The position numbers were made by a program, and so were the translations under genes. DNA of 64,000 bases from Calycina herbarum (Eukaryota; Ascomycota; Leotiomycetes; Helotiales; Pezizellaceae): positions 248,001 to 312,000 of the forward strand of contig LLEY01000033.1 of NCBI GenBank assembly GCA_001414485.1. Reading direction: 5' to 3'. Each line of letters opens with the position of its first letter. Position 1 is the stretch's first letter. A model generated the notes under the pieces. It saw only the letters and a program-made list of their open reading frames with translations. It did not search any database and was not told the DNA's origin. Positions 47,132-58,183 of this stretch are shown one piece after another.

Positions 47132-50100
47132 TAACTATTTAATTAAGTATTTAATTTATCCTCTAATAAGTCTATAGTTAAGAATCCTCTTAACTTTATA
47201 CTTAGTATTTAGGTTTACTAGTTGAATTTCTATAAGTAGAGCTAGTAGAGCTCCTAGTAGTACTGGTTTAAGTAGAGATATATAGAATACTAGGTAGATG
47301 TTTATTATTCTTAGTAGTACTAATTTATAATTTAAAGGTTCTTTAACTCGTTTAATTTTAAATAGTCTAAGTTTCTTATAGTCTAGTTTATTACTTAGTC
47401 TTTTTATATTAAAATTTTTTTTACTAAGTAGACTTTATCTCTCTCTTTTAGTATTAGCTCCTAACTACGTCGTTTATTATAGTAGTATACGTTTCTTTTA
47501 GTAATAAACTATAAGTCTTCTATAAGTTCTTTATATAACCTCTTAATCTTCGAGACTTAAATATAAGTAAGTTAATTATTAATAGTCGTAGATAGTAGTT
47601 CTTAGTATACTAATAATTTATATCTATAATTAGCGTAGAATAGTATAATAAGTGTTATTTCTATTACTAAACTATTATAGGTAAACTATACTAAGAGTAG
47701 TAGTTCTACCTAGTTATCTTACTAGTAGTTTATATAATAATAAAGGTATATTTTAACTACTTAATTTATCTATTTATTTCCTCTATTTATTTAAAAGTAG
47801 AAAGCTATAGAGAGCTTTCTTTTTACATCTAATTGCTTTATAAGAGCGATTTAAAATTTCGAGGTAAAGAGTTTATCTCTGTCTAAGAGTATTTCTCTAG
47901 ATAGTCTATATCTTAAGACTACTTCTCTAAGGAATACGAATACTAATTCCTTAGCTATACTTAACTCTATATATACTATTAGAATTATATACTTCGTAAG
48001 TCGTTCTATAATAACTAGGATTATATTATACTTAACTCCTGTTATTAGATCTTTAGATTTTAGTAATTTAATAATAAAATCTATAGATATTAATTTCTAA
48101 GGTATTTATAGTATTAGAGTAGTGTTTATCTGTCTATAAGAAGTATAGTAGAAAGCCTTATTCCTAGTATAGGTATTATATTCTACTATTACTTCCTTAA
48201 CTATTATAGATAACTGATTAATATAGTAGTATTATTTTATCCGTTAGAGAGTTCTACGAATTCCTTAGTAGCTATAAGTAGACGTAGTATAGTATTCTTA
48301 TACGAACTCCTTTGTATATAAGCTAGGAACCTATAGTTTCTCTTTTATATACTAGTTATAACCTTTGTAAATACTCTAAATTTTATCTATCTAAATGTTA
48401 TTTATTACTACTATCTTATATATAGTAGGTACTAAGTTGCTATTTTTATTATATTTTAATATTACTATATCGACGTATTTTTTATTTTCCTTATAGCCTG
48501 GTTTCTAGCTTAGAGTATTAGCTTAAGCGTTACTTATTCTACTAATATATTAAATAATTATCTTAAATCCTACTAAAGTTTTAGACTACCTAGCTAGGCG
48601 TCTAGTAATAAGTTCCTTAGTCGTAGTAAATATCTTTAGATTCAGATAATTAGTAAGCACTGTTACTAGGTATAACGTACCTTAGAGGTAAATCCTCTAT
48701 TCTTTAAGAGCTAGAATAATAGCTATAAGTTCTTTATTATAAATACTATAGTTCTGCTATATTATATTAAAAGTTTTTAAGAAATATACTATAGATATAA
48801 GTTTTCCTGTTTTATTTAGTTATAGATATATAGCGCCTACTGCTATATCTAAGACGTCTATCTCTATTATACTTAGTTTCTTATAATTAAAATTATATAA
48901 GATAGGTTTTATTATAAACTGTTCTTTAATTTCCTAGAAAGCCTTCTTAGTCTTCTTATCCTAGATAAAGGCTATAGCTTTTCTAGTTAGTATTAATATA
49001 GGTTTTATAATCTTTATATAGTCTTTAATAAATAGTTAATAGAAATTAGCAAATCCTAGAAAGGATTATATATCTTTAACGTTTTTTAGTAATTTCTATT
49101 TAATAACTATATAGATCTTTTCTAGATTTATTTCTATTTTTCTTAGGTTAAATATCTATTCTAGAAAGAGAGTTCTTTTAATCTTAAACTTATATTTTAA
49201 GAGTTTTAGATAAGAGTCTACTTTAGTAAGACTTTATAAGACTTCTTTTATATAGCTCTTATATTCTTTTAGATTTTTAGAGAAAATTAATATATTATCT
49301 AAGTAATATATAACGGTTACTCTTAGAAGATTCTCTAGAATACTATTATTCTATCTCTAATAAGTAGCTAGTATATTAGTTAAACTAAAAGACATTACTA
49401 TATACTTATAGAGTTCTACTAGTAAGATAAATGTAGCCTTCTATTTATAGCCTGTTTTAATTCTAATTAATCTATAGACGTTCCTTTAATCTAGTTTTAT
49501 AAATTTCTTTACCTAGCTTAACTTGTCCTATAAGTACTAGCTAGTTGATAATAGATAAGCGTCCTTAATTATTACGTTATTTAATTCTCTATAATTAATA
49601 TATACTCGTCTATTTAGATCGTTCTTCTTTTTAATAATAAGTATCTTTAAAAAGATAGACGATTTAGATTTTCGAATATATCTCTTCTTTATTCCTTATT
49701 AGATATAACTTTCTAATAAAGCTAAGTTATTCCGGTTATATAGTCGAAGCTTCTACTTCTTAAGGTTATAACCCTCTATTAATTTAATCTTATAATCTTA
49801 TAGTTAATATTTAGAAAGAGTACGTATATCTTCTAAGTCTTTAAACAACTTTGCAAATTCTCTATACTATATAGGTATTTCGTTATTAGCTTTCTTACTA
49901 ACCTGTAGAGAACCCTAGGTAAGGTGTTCTAGCGCTTTAGAAGAGGCGGTACTAACCTCGTTCTAGCTTTAAAGTTATAAACGCGAACCTACGTATTTAT
50001 ATTAACTAAAGGTTATCGTTCTAGTCTTCTAATCGATTTCTAGATTATATTCCTAAATCTATAGTATACTAAGTATTACTTTCTTACTCTCTATTTTAAT

Positions 50101-51170
50101 AATATCGAATTATATATCTAAATAGTATCCTTTAATATTAACTTTTACTAGAATAGTTTACTAATTAATAATCCTATTTTAGTATATAATATCTGTTCTA
50201 TCGACTACTCCTAGGTAATATAGTCTTATTTCTTTAATTAGAACGTTTAGCTTCTCTTAAGCTATTAAGGAAATAAAGTTACTTATTACTCCTAAGTCTA
50301 TTATAACTTATAACTTCTTTCTCTTTATTTCTATAGTTACTACTAACTATCTTTCTTCTAAAGTAGTATTTAACTTTGCTTTAATATATTAGACTTCGAA
50401 GGATCGATTTTCTCGATTATAATTCCTTCTCTTCTTATTCTTATACTATAGAAAGAATCTCACTCTTTTCTTATTAGTATATACTACCTTATATACTAAT
50501 CTATATTCTATAATTCCTATAGTCTTAGGAATTCCTCTTATAAATCGTTTTAGTAATTGTCTATAGTTATATTAGATCTATTTATAACTAGTTTCTAAAA
50601 TAGCTTCTATAGACTATAGTTCTCCTATATATAAATAATCTAAAGTAGCTTTAAGTATACTTATTTCTAGTTTTATATATTAAACCCTAAATATATAGTC
50701 TCTTAAATTTTTCTCTCTAACTACTCGAATCTAGGACTAAGGAAAGAATACTACTTCTTCTTTATTAGATAAAGCTATCTTATATATCTAATAATATTCT
50801 ACTATTTTAGTAGGTTCTAGTAAAATTCCTTTAAATCGTTTTTATAATAACTAGTCTATAGTTAGGCTTAGTTTATATTATATCTATTATACTATTATTT
50901 CCTATACTGTTTCTATAAACTATAGTTCTTCTATTAATAGATAGTAAAATTCTTCTAGTTCTGTTTTAGTCTATCTAGTTATATTAAGCTCTCTTCACTC
51001 TTAGAATAGTATACTAAACAGCTACTATAAGTCGTATTTTCTAAATACTAGTCTATTATTTCTAATTAATACAACTATAATATATTATTTGAATTCTTTT
51101 AGTATAATATCTTTAGACAGTATTCTAAGAAAAGAGGTTTTAATCTATCTCTTAAATTCTATTAGATATC
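47132..51170 (-). pseudogene. Gypsy gag-pol relic (minus strand)
   Basis: Read on the minus strand from about 51170 down: a gag-like part, then protease/reverse transcriptase with RVYINYRELNNVIIKDAYLL, LIRIKTGYK and VMSFSLTNILATY. YYLDNILIFSKNLKEYKSYI follows (the catalytic D-D at about 49281-49316). RNase H and integrase come next, then a chromodomain (VKRILNYRLIRG-stop-IKYLIK) that runs into the LINE. After the LINE it resumes at 41933 with LDYLYLENT. Stops occur throughout, mostly TAG/TAA. Confidence 0.78.
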
Positions 51171-51174
51171 TAGA

Positions 51175-52035
51175 TAGATAAGATTTAGAGTATATATAAA
51201 GGTTATAACTAGTATATAAAAGGGAAATTATAAGTTTCTAGCTTATATATAAAGGAATTCGTATAAGAATACTATACTATACCTGCTTATAGCTATTAAG
51301 GAATTTATAGAACTCTTTAGAAGATAAGATAATATTACTATATTAATCGATTATCTACGATAGTTAAGGAAGTAATAGTAGAATATAATACTTATACTAG
51401 GAATAAGGCTTCTTACTATATACCTTATAGATAGATAAATACTACTCTAATACTATAGGTACCTTAGAAATCGATATCTATAGATTTTATTATTAAATTA
51501 CTAAAATCTAAAGACTCGATAATAGAAGTTAAGTATAATATAATCCTAGTTATTATAGAGTAACTTATAAAGTATATAATTCTAATAGTATATATAGAAT
51601 TAAGTATAGCTAATAAATTAGTATTCGTATTTCTTAAGAAAGTAGTATTAAGATATAGACTATTAGAAGAAATACTCTTATAGAATAATTAAGTATAAAA
51701 AGAAAACTTTTTATAGCTTTTTACTCTTAGATAAATAGAGGAAACGAACGTATAAATTAAGTAGTTAAAATATATCTTCGTTATTATATAAACTACTAGT
51801 AAAATAACTAGGTAGAACTGCTGCCTTTAGTATAGTTCGCTTATAATAGTTTAGTAATAGAAATAACACTTGTTATATTATTTTATACTAACTTTAGATA
51901 TAAATTATTAGTATATTAAGAACTACTGTTTATAACTATTAATAACTAACTTACTTATATTTAGGTCTTAAAAATTAAAAGTCTATATAAAGAACTTATA
52001 GAGGATTTATAGTTCGTAGCTAAAAGAAACGTATA
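51175..52035 (+). pseudogene. inverted duplicate of the Gypsy integrase region
   Basis: Plus-strand sequence closely matching the reverse complement of about 47540-48410. It includes ARYNKASYYIPYR-like and VPQKSIYIDFIIKLLKSKDS integrase blocks and TDLNYQYIKNY-like sequence. It stops abruptly where the LTR at 52036 begins (AAACGTATA then LTR), while the minus copy continues with AAACGTATACTACTATAA. Confidence 0.7.
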
Positions 52036-52469
52036 TATAACGAAACTTAAACGAACTAAACAAAGATAACTAAGTCTCGAAGGTTAGTATATAGGTAAGA
52101 AGTATAGATACGCCGGGTTGTTTACTTAGAAGTGAACTCGTTACTCGTATCAAAGATATTAAATAAGATAATAAGATTAATAACTAAAGTTAAGTACGAA
52201 GCTCCTATCTAATAGCAGACGTGCCAGTCTTATATAGAACTGTAGTCCTTCGTTCTAATCGCTCTAGTCGCTCGCTCTGATCGCTTTAGTCGACAGGCGA
52301 CTCAAGCGACTCAGGCGACTAGGTCACGTGATGTCCTTCACCAAAAGAAATCCATGGATCGCTTAGCTAGTCTAAGGATCCTTCTTCTATAAGAGTTTCC
52401 GATAGTGCTTAACCTGTTAGAGCGCTGCCTAGTCTTTACTTATTATATACTTACACGTAATTCGTAATA
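52036..52469 (-). repeat. second Gypsy LTR, same orientation, 434 bp
   Basis: Matches the 40681 LTR closely at 52036-52255 and at its outer end (ACACGTAATTCGTAATA). Its middle (52250-52400) differs: it is GC-rich, not RIP-like, and has short inverted repeats of CGACT/AGTCG. Confidence 0.65.
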
Positions 52470-52866
52470 TATTATAACTCTAAAAGAAAGAAAGGATTAA
52501 ATATAGTAGGATATATAATTCTAAGGATCTTATTATAGTTATATTATATAACTTAGTTAGAAGTAGTTAGATAATAGAGTCTAGTTTTAAAGAGCTCTAG
52601 AAATAGAGTCGGACTTTATTATCGAGACTTCTACTAAGTAGAACTCTAATATAAACAGAAGGTTCTATATAAGACTAGTATATCTACTATTAGATAAAAG
52701 CTTCGTACTTAACCTTAGTTATTAATCTTATTATCTTATTTAATATCTTTAATATAAGTAACAAGTTTACTTCTAAGTAAATAACCTAGTATATCTATAC
52801 TTCTTATTTATATACTAATCTTCGAGACTTAGTTATCTTTGTTTAGTTCGTTTAAGTTTCGTTATA
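52470..52866 (+). repeat. third LTR copy in opposite orientation, 5' truncated
   Basis: Reverse-complement relative of 40681-41275, starting at TATTATAACTCTAAAAG (about 65 bases of the LTR start missing) and ending CGTTATA. It abuts the 52036-52469 LTR head to head. Confidence 0.65.
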
Positions 52867-53459
52867 CGAGAGTATAGTAGTTTAATATTTAAAATTTACT
52901 AAAAGAGTTTAGCGCCGCAGAGCCGCAGCCTAATTAGGTTTAGCGCCCGCAGAGTCTTATCACTATATACGAAAAACTACTAAATTAATAATATTAGATA
53001 TTAACGAATATATACTAAAATCAACTTCTATAAATATACGCTAAATATAAGCTTTAATAGACGTTTTAAGAGCATAGTTTAAGAGAGAGATACTTTTATT
53101 ATTTATATATTTACTTTATTATCTAGTTCTTCTTTTATACTAATTTTATAAGAGTAAAACGATTATACTTACCTTTACTTCTTACGTCTTAAAAAACCTA
53201 TATACGATGTCGAATATTAGTATAAGATAGTAGATATACGTATAGAGAGTATTAGAGAGCGTTCTACTATTATCTTAGGTATTAGAGATTATATATTCTA
53301 TAGCTTTTTTAAAAGAATAACCTCTTACTTCGATTATATATATAAGCTTCTTAGAGACGATTATAGAGTACTTATATATCTCCTACTCTTCTTAAATTAA
53401 TATAACGATAGCTTTAATCCTAATAGCAACCTTTAGAACAGTTATACTTAGTAGAGAGT

Positions 53460-54575
53460 ATATAAGAGGAGTATATATTTATAAGAGAAGAAGTAGCTTA
53501 AGGTAATATAGTTTAGACGTAATCCTTTAAATTAATAATATATAATATAATCTATTTAATATTATAAAAGCAATTTTTAAAGTACCTCTTAGCTCTCTTT
53601 TTTATACTCTCTCCTTTACTTATATATAGTATTTGCTCTTATAAAAAGCTTTTAAAGCTATCGTAATTAGAGAAGATATACGCTTATTTATAGTATTAGT
53701 AGATAAAGGTCTTAAGGTCTTTAAAGCTCGATTTAATAGAATTGAATTAAGGATAATATAGTAGTAAGTACTCTACTATTACCTCTCTCTTCTTATATAT
53801 CTCTACTACTTATAAGCTTTAGTAGATAGAGTAATTATCTATTATAATTATATCTCGATTACTAGGCGCTCTATTATACTATAGTAGGATATCTTCCTCT
53901 AACTACTTCTTAAATATCTTAGCTATAATCGCTCCCTAGAATATAATAGGTAATAGCTATCTATTAAGCATATATACTAGTAATATACTCTAAACTCTCG
54001 ATTGCTTTAACTACCTCTTAGAGCATGCTCTTATTCTAATTAGCGCCTATCTATATCGTCGCGTACTAGTAGCCTTATTAGAGGCAGATTTATTAAGGAA
54101 TATAAGTCTCTTTCCCTCTTACTTAGCTGATTTATCCCTCTACGCTTATATTAATTAAAGATCCTACTAACTTATAAAGTAGTCTAACTTCTTATATAAT
54201 ATCCCTATACTCTTATATATCCTATAAATCTGCTACTTCGAGAGTCGAAGATCGAATACGTTATATATATAATCCGCTACCTTATCTACTATAAGCTTAT
54301 TATCTGGTGCTAGGAGCTCTTGAACAAACGCCTCTACTGTAGCATTCTAGGCGGTTCTGGTTCCTAGTTTAGCTTTATAGCGAGGATAAGGAGCAAGAGC
54401 TACTTCTACTAAGAGCTCTTATTTAATATTACATACAGATACGCTACTATATTTAAACTCTCTAGCTATCTCTACGAAGTTGGTGTTATTATGCCTTACC
54501 CTGGCTCGAATTGCTATTTTAATTATAGCACAACGATCGGGATCAATTTAAGGTACTATAGTAGAACTACATATA
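53460..54575 (-). pseudogene. Tc1/IS630-like DDE transposase relic
   Basis: From about 54555 on the minus strand: IDPDRCAIIKIAIRARVRHN then NTNFVEIAREF, a helix-turn-helix opening. Next come a long region with stops, IIIIDNYSIY (about 53830-53860, the second catalytic Asp block of Tc1/IS630 enzymes), and a degraded third-Glu region with LKTLRPLSTNTINKRISSL. Damage grows inward: the first 100 codons have few stops, the rest many. Coding direction is into the element from the right TIR. Confidence 0.65.
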
Positions 54576-54667
54576 TAGAAGGATTAGGATATATCTTCAA
54601 AAGCCTTAATATTACACGTACAGTAGTATTAATCGAATAAGTGGTTATTTAGCTAATTTTCTATACA

Positions 54668-54750
54668 GCCTCCTAGGCACGATTACGGTACGTAAAACGC
54701 TCGGATTATAAAAAAAGTGGGCAAATTCAAGCTTAACTCGCAACTGACTG
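54668..54750 (-). repeat. right terminal inverted repeat (83 bp perfect)
   Basis: Inverted copy of 38782-38864, ending CAACTGACTG and followed by the duplicated TA at 54751-54752. Confidence 0.92.
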
Positions 54751-54752
54751 TA

Positions 54753-55756
54753 ACGTAGTTGGTAACTTGGTCAATTCTGGAATTGGTGGACAAAGCATAC
54801 TAGTTCCTATACAAGCGTTTTTTTTTTTTTTGAGCTGGCTGGCTGATTTCGAAGAACAGGTTTCAAGGCTCATTCTTTGTTAAGGAGGAGAAGACAGCAT
54901 GGGTAAGTTTATTTAAAAAACAATTTATAGGAAAGGAGTGATAGATGGAAACTGAGGAGTGGTGAGAGGAAATTGGTGTTCACTAAACTATCAGACTGTA
55001 CGACAGCCTTCACTAGTAATTTTGATTAGAAATGCAATTGTCTCATAGTATTTTTTTTATTTATCAGCCCCCTATACCATACCAAACCACCGATTAGCAT
55101 AACGGAAAAACAGACTGTTTCCAAATCTCACTCGCAGCTGCAATAGCTTGCCCTCTCTGTTGGTACAGGGTATCAAAAGGTTCCATCCAATAACAACTAA
55201 ATTGCAAATCGCAAACCGCTGAGGTGGATCGTCTGCTCTCTTGGGGTCTTTTGAGAGTTTATACACCCCGAACCAAGCCTTTCTCCTTTGAAAGAGAACG
55301 TCAGGGACCAAGAGGATTATGAGAGCCCAAGGTTGGTGCAGGTCCGTGGATTGGAATTAGGTGCACTAGGTGGTTCGATGCCGAAGCAGGAACCCGGCAC
55401 CAAAGATAGATTCTCAAATGAGAATCCGACGTGATGATTCGGAAAGTCCCTTTAAATGCAAGTAACGTTAACACCAATCTGGAAGACCCGCGAGCGTCTA
55501 TTCTCCTGGTGTCTTTGGAGAAAGTGCAGACCAGAGGGTAATAAATCATTGTCTTGGTCCCTGATGGACAGTATCAAGTGTTTGGGAATGGTTGGTCTCG
55601 CAGTCCCACCACTGGGTATTGTTTTGGTCCATGGATGATTGGATGCATTGCTACCCCTACTGGATGCGCGCAGGTAAACTTTCGCTGAGTCGACCGAATC
55701 CGGTACCTATATTCTTATAGAGTTGGGTTTTTATATTTAGGAGTGATACCAAGTAC
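54753..55756. other. right flank of the transposon nest
   Basis: Normal composition returns at once after the TA. A run of 15 T lies near 54820. Minus-strand open stretches at 55072-55311 and 55301-55549 could be remains of exons but have no ATG, no consistent splicing and no recognised product. Confidence 0.4.
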
Positions 55757-56197
55757 TCAAATAAGTGTTCGGGAAAGATTGGTCTCGGGTGATGTTCTCC
55801 TGGGCAAGGGATCCTGAACGTGTACAGGGCTAATGCGGCTACCATACTCGATCTTGTATTCAGTTTGCCCGCTTGTTCCATCCAGCTCTTCCAATACTGA
55901 TTCAAGTATTGTGTCACCCCGATGTTTTTGATACTCCCAGAACTTGCCGAAGTAGAGGTATACTGGAAGTGGCTGTTGTGTTGGTTGAAGGTGAGAGCGG
56001 ACGCGCACGATTCTTCGGTCGGAAGTAGTATTGGAATTAGAAGAAAATGTGCCAAAAGAGTTGTAGCATGTTGATATTGTGTGGTTGCCTCGTTGGATTT
56101 CTTGAGCTGTGGCATAGTGTTCAAACGAGGAAGAACCTCGCCCCTGACTTTTATCAGGAGATCGGAAGCATATTGTTGAAAATAATAGTATTCCGAA
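55757..56197 (-). pseudogene. decayed open frame, possible gene remnant
   Basis: 147 codons open on the minus strand between stops at 56198 and 55757, without a usable ATG. The protein-like part is SHLQPTQQPLPVYLYFGKFW then WEYQKHRGDTILESVLEELD, GTSGQTEYKIEYGSRISPVH and ETNLSRTLI. It ends at a TGA where the sequence after it (VLGITPK) still looks coding. An Arg codon CGA changed to TGA by one C-to-T would explain this. It is either an internal exon of an unrecognised gene or a pseudogene damaged near the transposon. Confidence 0.35.
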
Positions 56198-56316
56198 TCA
56201 CTCTTTTTTCCGAGATCCTCCCGAGTCTTTCAAGAGTCTTCTAGAGCAACCATTGGTATGTAGTTGTTCTCAGGGTAGGTGACCCTCCTTTTTTCACCAC
56301 ACACACTCTCACTTCC

Positions 56317-56512
56317 GATGGACTCATACACCACGGCCCAACTGGACTGCCTTCCTCTACCCTCCGTCCTCATGAACTCATACACCACACAACTCCAAAA
56401 AGTCATTGTTAGGAACGAACCCCCTCTGACATGAATTCATACACCACACCCAGAGCCCAATTTTAAGAGGGAGACCCCCCCCCATCCTTAAACATGAACT
56501 CGTACACACCAC
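56317..56512 (+). repeat. four imperfect copies of a 20-bp motif
   Basis: CATGAACTCATACACCACAC or a close variant occurs at about 56315-56334, 56371-56390, 56430-56449 and 56493-56512, spaced about 56-63 bp. The spacer sequences differ but are C-rich, so this is a degenerate minisatellite-like array. Confidence 0.7.
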
Positions 56513-56722
56513 CCCAGCTTCGATTGAATTTTGAGGGTAGGGCCTTGGGGACTGGTTGCACCTCTTTGGAGGCTACAAAGAACACCATAACGTTCTACAG
56601 AGATGATGCAGTAGACTGGTGGCTGGGCTACCTTTGAAGCTTGTACCGCCTTCGCGGATTTCTTGTTCAAACTTGAAACGAGTTGAACAACACGATTGTT
56701 TGTCTCAATGGCGCAAGGCAGG

Positions 56723-57523
56723 TCACTTCTTACTACTCGGAAAGCCGGCTTCATCAAAGATGATATCAATGTCCTACCATAAGTTAGATTTGTTACCAAT
56801 AAGTCCTGTGGATCAATGTGCTAAACATACTTGGAATGGCTCGTAATTGGTGACATCCAAGTAGATCTCCCCAATACTGCCTTTGTCATTTCTGATACGT
56901 GTCAATGTACGAGTGGGAAGGTAAGCTAGAAAAGGATGAGCAATTACAACAAAAGAAAGGATAGGAGAACATACTATAAGTGGCCTTCCATGAAGAAAAA
57001 TGTTGCAGTTGCGAGATTCGAGATGGGACCCTTCAACAATGGCCTTGAGATCATATTTGAAAAAGTTGACAGCGTCAACAGCCTCCCAACCGCAGCGAAG
57101 CTTGGCCGCTACCCCCTCTCCAGCTGCAGAACGAGCAATGGTGGAGGTGGCAGTCGACGCAGGAAGACGCTCATCCTCCACTGCCGTTCAGACAATCCCA
57201 GAGCCTTCCTAGCTTTCGCTTATTTGCGTTGTTTGATCTTCTGGTGGCGGTGATGCTAGATGAGAAAGAAAGTTGGATTGAGGTGGGCGTCGAGGCCGTA
57301 GAAGTCGAGGGTCGTGGTACAGTGGAAGCGGTATATGTTTTTGGCCCAGTTTTGTGCTTGGGGGGCTTTCTGTTAGAGTTGTTCAGCACATTCAGGCCTG
57401 TTTTTGTTAGTGGGTGATACACCAAAAGAAAGAGCAACGATGGAGAGACCATCCTAAGGCAAACTTACTGCTGTTGGGTAGCTTGAATTTGTTGGTATTG
57501 TTATAGTTGTTGTTGAGAGCCAT
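56723..57523 (-). CDS. hypothetical five-exon gene
   Basis: Exons 57469-57523, 57182-57397, 56971-57123, 56831-56925 and 56723-56773 all close in phase, giving 189 residues from the ATG at 57523. The N-terminus is Asn/Thr/Ser-rich (MALNNNYNNTNKFKLPNS), then a basic stretch (NNANKRKLGRLWDCLNG). A more ordered part follows: AAKLRCGWEAVDAVNFFKYD, HLESRNCNIFLHGRPLIVSY, LPTRTLTRIRNDKGSIGEIY and a C-terminus DIDIIFDEAGFPSSKK. I recognise no family. The third donor (GTTCTC) and the second intron donor (GTGGAG) are weak, so those junctions are less certain than the rest. Confidence 0.6.
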
Positions 57524-58183
57524 TCCCCTGAGACGGGCGACTAGGTTGGAATAGTTCTAGAAATCGGTTTCCTCCTTTTCATAACTTGGTGGTGAGACTC
57601 TGTTTTTGCGCATCAATTTACACACCAGCCTACTCAATTTGAAAATTGAAAACTAAAGTTGAGGGGGTTGGTGTCGTAATTTATGCATGAGATTGAACTA
57701 ATAAAAAGAACTAAACCAAAAAAGGAGTGTTAGCCGAAATTATCCTTGTAACCGGCACCTCTTTCCTTTATTTCTTTCTAGCGCTGCTGAACTACCTGGA
57801 TGGCTTATCTTCATTGAAATTAGCATGTGATTAGGTTCTACTTAGTTAAAGTGTGAACTTAACATCCTTGTAATTGATTCTTCCTTCTCTTTCCATCAAG
57901 CACTGTGTTATGGACTCAAATGTCGGTACTCTTTGAAGGCAACCAACCTTACTGTAGTAATGCAGGTATTGCCAAAGGTTGCCTTGGGTGCTGTTGCCTG
58001 CCCAGTTCGTCTTCTTGACTGTCTTTCATCAAAAATGTCTGTCCTGGGCTTGCTTCATACATCTCTTCAATAGAAAAGCATTTAAAATTGAGAGTTTCGC
58101 CTGAAAGGAAAGAATGTAGTGTCCCGTTTGGAGATGGTTGGGTTTGAATTGGATCTGCCCCTCACTCGTACCTCTCTCAGGAG
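57524..58183. other. intergenic, no gene seen
   Basis: Upstream region of the minus-strand gene at 56723-57523 and 3' flank of the GH36 gene. Nothing recognised. Confidence 0.5.

Larger units (their letters stand above)
40681..52866. mobile_element. rearranged Ty3/Gypsy LTR-retrotransposon region
   Basis: Related LTR sequences lie at both ends: one at 40681-41338 and a head-to-head pair at 52036-52469 and 52470-52866. Between them sit a minus-strand gag-pol relic (47132-51170, continuing at 41339-41933 across the LINE) and a plus-strand duplicate of its integrase region (51175-52035). Both outer LTR ends read ...GTTTCGTTATA outward, so the block is not one simple element but two copies in opposite orientation, or an inversion product. 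No clear target duplication of the whole block was found. Boundaries are good to a few bases at the LTRs only. Confidence 0.7.
38782..54750. mobile_element. Tc1/mariner-like DNA transposon split by a retrotransposon nest
   Basis: The span is bounded by 83-bp perfect terminal inverted repeats starting CAGTCAGTTGCGAGTTAAGC, with a TA on each outer side (38780-38781 and 54751-54752), the target duplication of the Tc1/mariner/IS630 superfamily. The right half holds a minus-strand transposase relic with a DDE-type core. The left half holds a plus-strand relic of unknown product. Everything between about 40681 and 52866 is retrotransposon sequence inserted later, so the original element was about 3.8 kb. 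Superfamily is inferred from TA and the DNYSIY-type motif; I cannot place it closer. Confidence 0.8.

Noticed and set aside
38782..54750. a giant cargo-carrying (Starship- or Maverick-like) element
   Set aside because: The 16-kb length comes from nested retrotransposons; no tyrosine recombinase, polymerase B or capsid genes are visible and the TA duplication fits Tc1/mariner.
55072..55549. two minus-strand frames right of the nest
   Set aside because: No ATG, overlapping in different frames, no splice solution and no recognised product.
56488..56722. continued minus-strand open frame downstream of the five-exon gene
   Set aside because: It lies beyond the stop at 56723 in the spliced model; probably 3' flank.
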